Below are positions 55,487 to 64,000 of a DNA stretch of 64,000 nucleotides, piece after piece (the first letter of the stretch is position 1; each line of letters starts with the position of its first letter). A program made the translations under genes and the position numbers. The notes under the pieces were generated by a model. That model saw nothing but the letters and a program-made list of their open reading frames with translations. It had not been told where the DNA came from and ran no database searches. Source of the DNA: Plutella xylostella (Eukaryota > Arthropoda > Insecta > Lepidoptera > Plutellidae); assembly GCF_932276165.1 (NCBI RefSeq), contig NC_063983.1, positions 6,269,501 to 6,333,500 of the forward strand, given 5' to 3'.

Positions 55487-58148
55487 AGGTAACGGGTCCA
55501 TATTCCGAGGTAAATAACAACATTTGAAAGTAAGTAAGAAAAATAAGCATTTGTAACCATCAATATTGATGTGAAATATTGTCTTCTGTAAGAATATACG
55601 TTAAATTTTATATTTCTTAACACAGATTCATTGATAACACATTAATTATACTTAAAAAAATATAATTTATTACACATGTCGATTTGCCCTTATACCGAGG
55701 TAGGATTATGGTTTCTTCCATATACCGAGGTAGCCTGTTCCATATTCCGAGTTAGTCCTGTCAGTGGCTCCATGAGTGTGGCCATGAACATAAGGAAATT
55801 ACAATCTAAAATATCGATATACTTTTTTAACCCTAAAGTACTCCAAATAAATTTAATTATTCTAAATAGTAGTTGAAAATAATGAAAAGAATTAAATACT
55901 CTCCATTTATATTGGTTTTCGTGATAATTTCTATTATTTATGTAACATTTTCATAATTCATTATTGCAACTGGTAACATTGGCTAGAAAAAATATTCATA
56001 ATGCTTCTATGATGTTCTATGGACTTTTCCAAGCGATTAAAAAAAAAATAGAGTAGAGATGGGGTAAATTGATGAAATAGTGACAGTAATCGAATATAAT
56101 CGATTATTGAACTCGAATGATTTAAACATTTTTTACTATAGTTTTTATCTAAGTAAGGTCTAAAATTTTTCCACGATATTTTATGTTCTTACTTAAATGT
56201 TTAAAAGTTGATGATACGTAATAAAAGTAGATGTGTAAGGGATGAGGAAAAGTATCGAATACTTACAAAAGCCAAATACCTTATCAGTACTAATTTCCGA
56301 TGAGTACCTAATGTATTTACCATAAACGAATATGATTATAATAAAAGTATCTACCCAGGAATCGATCCAGCATCGATTATTTTTTCATTCAAGCATAGGT
56401 CGGAAGCAAGGAACATTGCACTAGGTACATCTCTATGGCGCATGCGCGCTGGACTGGAGGCGCGCCGGCGCCATGTTCAATTTTCCGCCGAAAAGTTTGC
56501 CGCTATTCTTTGAAAGTATTTTTGTTAAGTCTTTACATTAGAAAACAAACATCTTTTATTAAATTATTATGTTTGTATTTGCAATATGCAATTGGAAAAT
56601 CGATAAGGTAAGCTTGTGTGCGAATTATTTTAGGAAATTACGTAAAATGGAAATATTTTTATGTTTTTATCAGTAATTTGGCATCAGTTTAGTTACTAAC
56701 CTAGGTTTTTGTTCTAGCGTTTTCGTTTCTAAACTCACTAAGTTTTGTGAAAATGGGTACCAACTTATAAGGATAAGCTTAATTCTGTCAACTATCCATA
56801 CAATTTACCTACTTACTTTATTTTTCAGTGACAACAACAAGAAAATGAAAAAATCAACCAGACCCCTAAACCAAACATGAAATGGAGTATACAGGACATT
56901 CATTTATCTGGGAATTCTGGGATAACAATATTACAACGGCCATCAGACCTCGAAGTAGAAGGATAATGGAAATAAAATACAGAAATGAAATTAGGCAATT
57001 GTGTATATAAGTGTTATAAAAACTCCACGGTCGTGTGTGTTATTTTATTCACCCAAATAAAGTTTTACGTCTACAAATTTCTTTCTTTCTTCTTTTATAA
57101 AGAGTAATAAGTAGGTAGTATCTAGTAGTAGTTTCGTAAAGTCAGGCATATCTATCCACACCCCTTTTATATTTAGGAAGAAAGTCGCTAATTCATCTTG
57201 ATTTTATGGTTTGATGACGGCATCGGATGACACTGCGAAGGTGTGATGTAGTCATATTCCGATTTCCGAGGTACCTACCTATGTAAAATGTCATACTCCA
57301 TATTAGGGGTTCAGCAAGTATTTTAATAATCCATATTCCGAGTTATCAAATTATCGATTTAGAAACAACATAGATTTGTTACTCAAATCATACATAAAAT
57401 ATTGGTAAAATTATGTATCACTTACGTTAATAGCGATGAAATAACACTGTTTTTTATCATTTCAAATATACATACTAATTTAAGGTTTTCTATGTAACCA
57501 TGATTTTTGGGTCAACAATTATCGTGTCATATTAAGATTCCTAGAGGATATTTTGTACCGCCGAATTAGGTTATAAGCTTGTCACGTTCATCATTATTAT
57601 TATGTAATCAAGCATATACTTCAAATGTTATTATTTGTAAAGTTATAAGCTAAAAATCATGACATAGTATTTTTCCTTATACCGAGGGTAACTCGGAGTT
57701 AGGAACAACGTATAAAAATCAGGCCCTTATACCGAGGTGTTTTGTTTTTGAGTTTAAAGGGGTTAAATTAGTTTAAAAAGAGTTAAAATTTAAATTTAAT
57801 GTAAGTATAAGAATATAATAAACTAAATATAAACTATTTACAAAGTTGAACGTCGTATAAATATTAAAAAACACAATTATTAAATATGGCTGGCCTTACG
57901 TAAGCCGGGTCGCGTTTGTATGAAAAACATGGCGGCGTCGCCCTCACGGCACATTACATGAGTTTTTAGTAATTTTAGGCAATTTTAAACATATTTACTA
58001 CATCAAGTAGTTTCAGTTAAAGATAATGAACGATTAAATGTAATTTTAGAGTATCCAAACCTATTAAAATGAGTAATAATCATGAAAATAAATATAACTC
58101 GAAATAAGGACGCCATTTTGAATACCGCGATATATGGACCCGTTACCT
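55487..58148. mobile_element. 2.66-kb TIR element, TA duplication, CCGAGGTA motif repeats
   Basis: AGGTAACGGGTCCATA at 55487-55502 is the exact inverse of TATGGACCCGTTACCT at 58133-58148, with TA on both sides (55485-55486 and 58149-58150). About nine copies of a motif like CCATATTCCGAGGTA lie near 55498, 55687, 55719, 55739, 57256, 57297, 57342, 57675 and 57730, clustered towards both ends and absent from the middle. No transposase is recognisable. TA duplication suggests a Tc1/mariner-type or similar mobiliser. It also contains the GC-rich island at 56430-56510 and the 44-base segment shared with the BEL insert. Confidence 0.6.
56430..57075 (+). ncRNA. Possible two-exon transcript with a CpG-rich start, no long frame
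   Basis: 56430-56485 is an isolated GC-rich patch (TGGCGCATGCGCGC, GGCGCGCCGGCGCCATG) in AT-rich DNA, followed by TTTTCCGCC, an E2F-like site. A donor AAG|GTAAGC at 56608 and an acceptor TTATTTTTCAG|TG at 56829 define a 221-base intron, and AATAAA follows at 57056. Possible short frames are 22 and 13 codons, the second ending exactly at the exon junction. If real it is a non-coding or tiny-peptide transcript of the element; no expression evidence exists here. Confidence 0.3.
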
Positions 58149-58321
58149 TATAGGTGTTTAGTAATTTTTCATGTGCAAATAAAAGTTTTAAGCTGTGTTC
58201 GCAATCGAAGCAGAGAACCTAGATATTTCAATATTATTTATAAAATAAATCAAAAATACCCACTCCTTTTTAAATGAAGATGAAGACTACTTACTTAATA
58301 ACCTGGAAAGGTATGTGTTTA

Positions 58322-58562
58322 TACACTCACGGGCAATGAAAAGTTTCCACTGACAAAAGCACCAAATTACTCCTAAACGGAAAAGGATACCTTAATGACG
58401 CCTTTTGCAACATTGAAGTACATTTAACAAAGCATCAGGATAAATTATTACCAACAAAAAAGGTTATATTTTGTACAAATTTAAAATTAAATGATTGAAA
58501 AAATTGAAGTTGTTTGGTGTCGGCATTTTGTGAGTGGAACTTTTTCATTGCCCGTGAGTGTA
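58322..58562. mobile_element. CACTCACGGGCAATGAAA MITE, copy 2
   Basis: Ends TACACTCACGGGCAATGAAA and TTTCATTGCCCGTGAGTGTA; aligns end to end with 6101-6337, including ACCAAATTACTCCTAAACGG and CAACATTGAAGTACAT. Confidence 0.82.
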
Positions 58563-58819
58563 TATCAATATTCTTCTATCGCGTAGTGTGCCGTAGAGCG
58601 ATGATACAGCGAACGCAATGAATTGCCACTCAGTGAATTCCACATGAATGCTATTGCTACAAAACCTGCTTCTCGGTCGTTTCAACGCAGATCACTTCCG
58701 AACCTGGTCTCCTTCCTTTTCTTCTGCGTTGCGGTACAAATAAAAAATTAACGCAACGTACGGCATGTCCTCTGTGTTTTGCGACCCGTAGTCTCGATAT
58801 CATGCAAAACACAATATAT

Positions 58820-58958
58820 ATACTCATAGGCAATGAAAAAGTTTCACTCACAAAAATTTCTAACATTTAATTAAATATTTGAACAAGATATAACCGTTTT
58901 TAGTTGGTAATTTCCTGATTTTCTGTTTAATGTACTTCAATGTTTTCATTGCCCGTAT
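58820..58958. mobile_element. CACTCACGGGCAATGAAA MITE, short copy 3
   Basis: Ends ATACTCATAGGCAATGAAAA and GTTTTCATTGCCCGTAT; interior reduced to about 100 bases and in the opposite orientation (AACCGTTTTTAGTTGGTAAT, ATGTACTTCAATG). Confidence 0.7.
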
Positions 58959-58999
58959 CATATCTCATTGATTGTATTTTCTTATGTCTGATTTTACGG

Positions 59000-59225
59000 A
59001 ATCCAACCGGATAATGTAGAACCAAGGTGCGTCACCATTCTGTCGACGCATTGTGAACACAAAGCATAGTAAAATTTTGTTTTTTGTGTGCAATAAAGTG
59101 TATATAAATAAATAAATAGTATGTACAACGGCCGGTCTTGGGTCGAATAACATGCTACGCCGGTCGTAGCCAACTTGTAGCGCTACGAAACTCGTAGCGG
59201 AAATCACCGTAGCGCGTAGCAAACA
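59000..59225. repeat. Retroposon-like tail followed by a CGTAGC-motif repeat
   Basis: TGTGCAATAAAGTGTATATA (AATA)n at 59086-59118 looks like a retroposon 3' end. 59145-59222 has repeated CGTAGC/GCTACG phrases, including GTAGCGCTAC and GCTACGCCGGTCGTAGC. Boundaries unclear. Confidence 0.4.
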
Positions 59226-59743
59226 TATTTTTTATTGACTCCTGTTAAATCGATATATAAACCTAGTGCAGGCTCGATGAGGGACATAGCTTTTGATACT
59301 GAATAATCTTTGTCTATGATAATGTTAAACAAAAACCCCATTAAATATTAACTGTATGAAAATATTAAAATTCGATGTGTAAGTATACAGTCTATTATCT
59401 AAGCATAAACATAATCTACAGACAGTGTCAAGAGACTTTATTTTATTAATACCCAATGTTATAATTTTGTATTATGTACAGATCTATACATGCCTATGTC
59501 TAGCTATGAGCGTTTGTTTGCTGAAGATTGTGATACTCATAGCTTAGATAATGATGCGCCTGTCTCACATACTTACAAAATATCAACATTAACATTTTTA
59601 TAATGGTGGAAGGAGGATGATCAAAATTGGTTCAATAGGTTATGCCCCCACTTTATATAATTGACTGTCAACATGTTACTTAAAATAGATAAGATAAGTA
59701 ATTACTTACCTATTTATGTTTATGTATTACCAACCTCATTAGC
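59226..59743. other. AT-rich non-coding stretch, nothing recognised
   Basis: No protein similarity and no shared repeats. Confidence 0.4.
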
Positions 59744-60017
59744 TTTATACAGGGTGTTGCAAAAAGGGTATACTAAGCCGAAACCTACATGTGCAGCATG
59801 GTATATCTAAGCCTGAAACTGAAATCAGAATTTGAAAATTTAAATAAAATAAAAATTTTCCATAGAAACTTTGTTGGTCACGTGACTTTTTACTATGGGA
59901 ATTTTTTTTTTTTTCGCGAATTTCCAAAATCTGATTTCAGATTCGGGCTTAGATATACCATGCTGCACATGTAGGTTTCGGCTTAGTATACCAATTTTGC
60001 AACACCCTGTATAAGTA
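59744..60017. mobile_element. Foldback MITE with ~95-base arms, CAGGGTGTTGCAAAA ends
   Basis: Left arm TTATACAGGGTGTTGCAAAA, then GGGTATACTAAGCCGAAACC, TACATGTGCAGCATGGTATA is mirrored almost exactly by the right arm ending TTTTGCAACACCCTGTATAA. The core CATAGAAACTTTGTTGGTCA, CGTGACTTTTTACTATGG is itself near-palindromic and is shared with the elements at 22205 and 24165. Confidence 0.85.
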
Positions 60018-61343
60018 ATGTAAAGAGACTCAGATCCCACAGACAAACTGTATATAATATCGTAAATAACATATATAACGTTAATACTAACAAATAACTT
60101 TTTTAAATCAACACCAGCGACGGCTTATGGAGAGAAGAATTTGATATTTTATCCAATAGAATGATTCTATTGATGTAGGCAGGTATAGTAAATGAATAAT
60201 ACATTTTGTGTAGTTACGAATCACGATTAATCGGTATTCGACATCCTCTAAAATTCATTGTTCTAACAGCTATACAAATAATTCCGATAATCTAACCAAA
60301 CCGATACAAATAACATATTGATTTTGTCTTACTGCTATCGGCAGTGTGAAGCCTGTGTATTTATATATACATGTGTGTTGTTGGCAGGTTATTTTTTGTT
60401 TCATTTATTATGAGTTCTTGATTTATCAAAATTGGTTTGGCTATACATATTTAACAGATTTGCTAAGCATTCTCAGCCTCTTGCATGTGTAGGTATCATG
60501 ATGTGTCTAAGTTTTGAATGTAAGGAAAATTAATTTTATAACACAATCATAATCGTGCCTGAAATGGCGTAAGCCATTTTGCATCAATACATTAACCAAA
60601 ATAGTCAAATAGTAGTCAGTGAAGCCCCAACATAATACCAACTACTCCAACTTTGAACCAAACAGTTTCTCTGAACCGTGGTCTCCGGCTATGCCACAGT
60701 ACTTGTATCTATTTGCACTAAAGTCAACATTCCAATAGATGCGCTGGCGTATTGATTTGGGTGCTAGAATCTTCCATTAGTTCACTGAACTGAATTCTAA
60801 GCCAAAACCAAATAGTAGTGAGATAGCTTTGCTAGTTTGATAACACCTCAGATGTTTGTCGTAGCGGCTGCATTGTACACGGCTATAGAATTTGACTTGA
60901 CTGCACAAACTGTAGGAACTATGCGTAAATGAAATAGTCTACCTATTCAGTGAATACCTATTTCATTGATATAGTACATTACTTATATAACATGCGGTTT
61001 TTATTAAATTTTGGCCTTGGATATACATATTGTGAGGCTATACTCCTATTAACTAGAATATTGTGCTGGATATAAACAAATTAGGAAAAAAGAGTAAAAT
61101 GACAGGAAAATTCATTATTTTTATCAGCTATTTAGTTCAAACCCTATACTCGGCTTTCCCTATACAGCAACTACCCCTAAATGGGAATGTTTCATGTAAT
61201 ATCCTGAATATATTTCTTGCAATTCATGACGGTGTCAAGAAAGTTATGATAAATTAACCCCAAAAGTGTGAGAAATGGAGGAAAAAGGAAATGTCAGATT
61301 ATGCCAATAAAGAGTGGAACATTTCATCTGACGGAATTTTATT
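60018..61343. other. AT-rich non-coding stretch, nothing recognised
   Basis: Only short open frames; no recognisable similarity or repeat. Confidence 0.4.
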
Positions 61344-61483
61344 TAGGGCCACTTGCACCTACATATTAAATCTAGATTTAGAGTTAAATTTCGATTTAGT
61401 TTCAAATTTTATATAGACTGACGTTTCTTAAATGGAGATTTGACACTAAATCTAGATTTAATACGTTTCTGCAAGTGGCCCTA
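61344..61483. mobile_element. TAGGGCCACTTGCA MITE (140 bp)
   Basis: Perfect 14-base terminal inverted repeat TAGGGCCACTTGCA / TGCAAGTGGCCCTA, with subterminal TTAAATCTAGATTTA mirrored inside. Members of this type are common in Lepidoptera. Confidence 0.8.
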
Positions 61484-61678
61484 GCGTTTATAAATGGTGT
61501 AAGTGGTATTTAGAAATGATACATACGAAAGAGCTAACTTAGTAGGTACATATGTAAACTATAATCTAAATATGGAAGCGTTTAATTCATAATGGTGGGC
61601 TCCCTTGAGAAAATCTAAATAATAGGTACTTAAGGATTGGAAAGAATCGTTTTTATTTAATCACTATTACATAATCAG

Positions 61679-61935
61679 ACGGTCGAATGGCGTAGTGGTT
61701 AGTGGCCCTGACTGCTATGCCGAAGGTCCCGGGTTCGATTCCCGGCTGGGGCAAATATTTGTTTAAAGACAGATATTTGTACCTGGGTCTTGGGTGTTTA
61801 TATTTATATTGAATATGTATCTACCTATGTATTTGTGTAGATATATCAGCTGTCCGATACCCATAACACAGGCTTTGCCTAGCTTGGGGTCGGATGGCCG
61901 TGTGTGAGATGTCCCCACATATTTTTTTACTATCA
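61679..61935 (+). repeat. tRNA-derived SINE, body type 2
   Basis: Head GAATGGCGTAGTGGTTAGTG and GGTCCCGGGTTCGATTCCCG as at 7436, followed by the common GATATTTGT block. The body then diverges: CAGCTGTCCGATACCCATAA, GGCTTTGCCTAGCTTGGGGT, CGGATGGCCGTGTGTGAGAT and a T-rich end. Confidence 0.8.
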
Positions 61936-62704
61936 TTATTTTAATTTACAATGTAACTTTAGATACATAACACTTTTTACCGCGAGAAAAGCCTGTATTA
62001 TGAAACATATGGGACGTCAATGAAAAGGTTTTTTTTTAATTACTGTACTACTGTATATGTGAAAACAAAAACATTAATTAAATTCCAATTAAGGAACAAT
62101 TCCCTTCCATCACTTATTCTCGCCATAATGTATCACCGCTGATGCTACAAATAGTCAAACTCTGTTAGGCCTTGTTTGTTGTTGCCACAAGACATTCGAC
62201 TCTAAACAAAACACGAAACGACTTCAATTCCAATGTTCAACGCCATTGTATTTTACGGTTTGTACAATTAAGTACATAGCTGATAATTAATGGGCCAGTT
62301 AAGTATTGTAAGCAGTGTCTCGGTTTGGGTTTAATTTGTTGGTTAAATTGGGTAGCGCTGTAGGGTTCCAAGGTAATGTAGGATTTTAAAAATATGAATT
62401 AAATCTCTTACTCATGTATTGTGTTCGGAAATACTGGTCTTTCATCGACGGACAATAATCCTGGCTTACATTCTTCTTCTTAGCATTTCAGTGATAAATA
62501 CCAGAGAAGGAATAATTATGATTGTCACAGTGGTAAAAGGATTCGCCAATAGCTAGTCAGTTTAACATCAGTCGCTGACTATTCAGGGTGCGCCGAAAGT
62601 TGGAGAGGCTTCTTTCTCGCACCCCAGTGATCTTATAAGAAATCAGTTTTTATTGCTATTGAGGTACGGAACCCTACATTACGGAACTACATTCTGAAAG
62701 GAAC
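61936..62704. other. Non-coding, nothing recognised
   Basis: A partial phrase TTGAGGTACGGAACCCTACA at 62659 recalls the end of the repeat at 4900-5583. Otherwise no feature. Confidence 0.4.
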
Positions 62705-62805
62705 TATTCTATTCTATTCTCTGTGGGGGTGTAAGTACCTGTACCTGGCTCTCTCGAGTGGAACCTTTGTGCATATCCCCAAGGTCTAAACTGCCTTCCT
62801 AAGCT
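62705..62805 (-). repeat. Retroposon 3' end, inverse copy
   Basis: (TATTC)n, CTCTGTGGGGGTGTAAGTAC, GGAACCTTTGTGCATATCCC, CCTTCCTAAGCT: the reverse of 23120-23219 with about three differences. Confidence 0.75.
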
Positions 62806-63097
62806 GAAAGGAACTATATTTTTGGTTATTTTAAACCTCCTTCTAAGTGGAGTTAAAAACACAACCATCCAACTATATTCATTCTTTCTAAAGCCGCTTA
62901 TACCCAGAAACGCAACTGTCACAGAATAAATGATGATTTTGTTTACTGAAACCTTCAACTTCCGTGATGGATGAAGCACTCAAATGCGTAGATATAGGTC
63001 GAAAATACGGGCGGGTGTGTCAAGTGAGGCATTTTAATAAAGATAGGTTTAAGTAATAACAGTTAGCGTTTTTTACACTTTTCAGGGGGTCACTCTA
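62806..63097. other. Non-coding, nothing recognised
   Basis: No features seen. Confidence 0.4.
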
Positions 63098-63130
63098 CAG
63101 GGTGTTGCAAAAAGGGTATACCAAGCCCCC
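63098..63130. repeat. Solitary end of the CAGGGTGTTGCAAAA MITE
   Basis: CTACAGGGTGTTGCAAAAAG GGTATACCAAGCC equals the left terminus of 59744-60017 but continues into unrelated DNA; no second arm found. Confidence 0.6.
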
Positions 63131-64000
63131 ACTTTTGAGATAGCCGGCGCTGGGTAACAAACAGCCGTTATGACTGTTCTTCAATTCCTTAGTTAAAAAA
63201 ATATATATATGGCTGGATCAGGATTTCAAAATTGGCCTCCCGAATGAGAGGACGGGGCCCGGGGCATTATCCGCCTTTTCTACTTGTTTCTATTAATAAT
63301 ATTATCTTATGAAATTGTAAGGTAAAGTTTTACTTTAAAGATGAACTTAAAGTGTAAAATTACGTGTTTGGCAAATAAAGTATCATTTTCTTTCTTTCTT
63401 TATGATTGTATAAAGATAAAGAGCAGTGGTCAGGAACTAATAACCATTAGTCCCAGTATGCTCACCCTTTAATACAACAAAATAAACCAAATACCTAATA
63501 ATAAATAGTTTATATCGTTTATGGCTGCACGTTCAGATTTTATTGCCTTCCGTATCACCTCTATAATACTCGTAATATTTTTTGCGGTCCACTCGTTATT
63601 GAACTTGTTAGAATACTTATAGCAGGATATTCTATTCGTATCAAAAGATTATTACTTAGTTGAAGTCCTTGATTATTATGGTAGGACTTCATTACTTTTT
63701 ATAATGTGTACTTAATGTAATTTAGTTAAAAAAATATGTCCGAATGATGAGTAGTTTATTTAATTTTAATGCTTTTTATGTCATTTTCAAACGAGTAAAA
63801 ATATTGTTTCTTTCTTCCTTTGCCCTGACACTTTATATCATTGTATCGCATATACCAGTATACTCCTATATGTACGCAGGTCAGCAGCCAAGCTTAACCA
63901 ATAAAAGCGTCAATAGCTCACGGAATTTGCACAACAATTTTAAACCTATCGAAAATTCCAGAACTGTATAGCAGAATTTAACATGGCGGCTTTTCCCCCG
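63131..64000. other. Non-coding; possible retroposon tail
   Basis: GGCAAATAAAGTATCATTTT followed by (CTTT)n at 63371-63402 resembles a retroposon 3' end. Nothing else recognised up to the window edge. Confidence 0.4.

Overview
Organism and setting. This is AT-rich eukaryotic DNA with no bacterial gene organisation. The dispersed repeats (the GGCCAAGTGCGAGTCGG...GGCTACGGAACCCT repeat, the GAGCTTCGCTTCGCC repeat, tRNA-headed SINEs ending in GGTTCGATTCCCGG) and the mix of retroelements (BEL/Pao, DIRS, RTE-like and jockey/CR1-like LINEs) point to a moth or butterfly (Lepidoptera). I found no convincing host protein-coding gene. The window reads as intergenic or deep-intronic sequence built of transposable elements of several ages, many inserted into one another.

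Layout. 1-28.5 kb: AT-rich sequence sprinkled with LINE 3' ends, SINEs and short inverted-repeat elements (MITEs), including a hAT-type MITE (10503-11622, 8-bp target duplication) carrying a decayed mariner-like element. 28.5-35.06 kb: a complete minus-strand BEL/Pao LTR retrotransposon with 218-bp LTRs (2 differences), a 5-bp target duplication, three in-frame stops and a 292-bp insertion in pol flanked by a 10-bp duplication. 35.66-49.08 kb: a 13.4-kb palindromic (foldback-like) structure. Its 240-bp ends are inverted copies. Its body is a higher-order tandem array of 344-bp and 196/197-bp units that flips orientation at about 47192 with no spacer. The array is split by a 6.47-kb insertion (39576-46049) with terminal inverted repeats and a 9-bp target duplication, and that insertion itself carries a 5.6-kb DIRS retrotransposon (157-bp inverted terminal repeats, internal complementary region, gag-like / RT-RNase H-methyltransferase / tyrosine recombinase). 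49-54 kb: a hairpin, a reversed lepidopteran repeat, a 5'-truncated jockey/CR1-like LINE and a second LINE tail. 55.5-58.15 kb: a 2.66-kb element with 16-bp inverted repeats and TA duplication, holding about nine copies of a CCGAGGTA-type motif and a GC-rich, promoter-like island with plausible splice sites. 58-64 kb: more MITEs, SINEs and LINE tails.

How the parts relate. Insertion order can be read directly: satellite/foldback array, then the GGGT-ended DNA transposon, then DIRS; likewise hAT MITE then mariner; and BEL then the 292-bp insert. The proteins present are only those of mobile elements: Gag, protease, RT/RNase H and integrase for BEL; Gag-like protein, RT/RNase H/methyltransferase and tyrosine recombinase for DIRS; RT for the LINE. 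All of the pol genes carry breaks or truncations except the DIRS recombinase, which looks intact. The best candidates for something undescribed are the foldback higher-order array, the MITE families that share one core but carry different ends, and the motif-studded TIR element at 55.5-58.15 kb.
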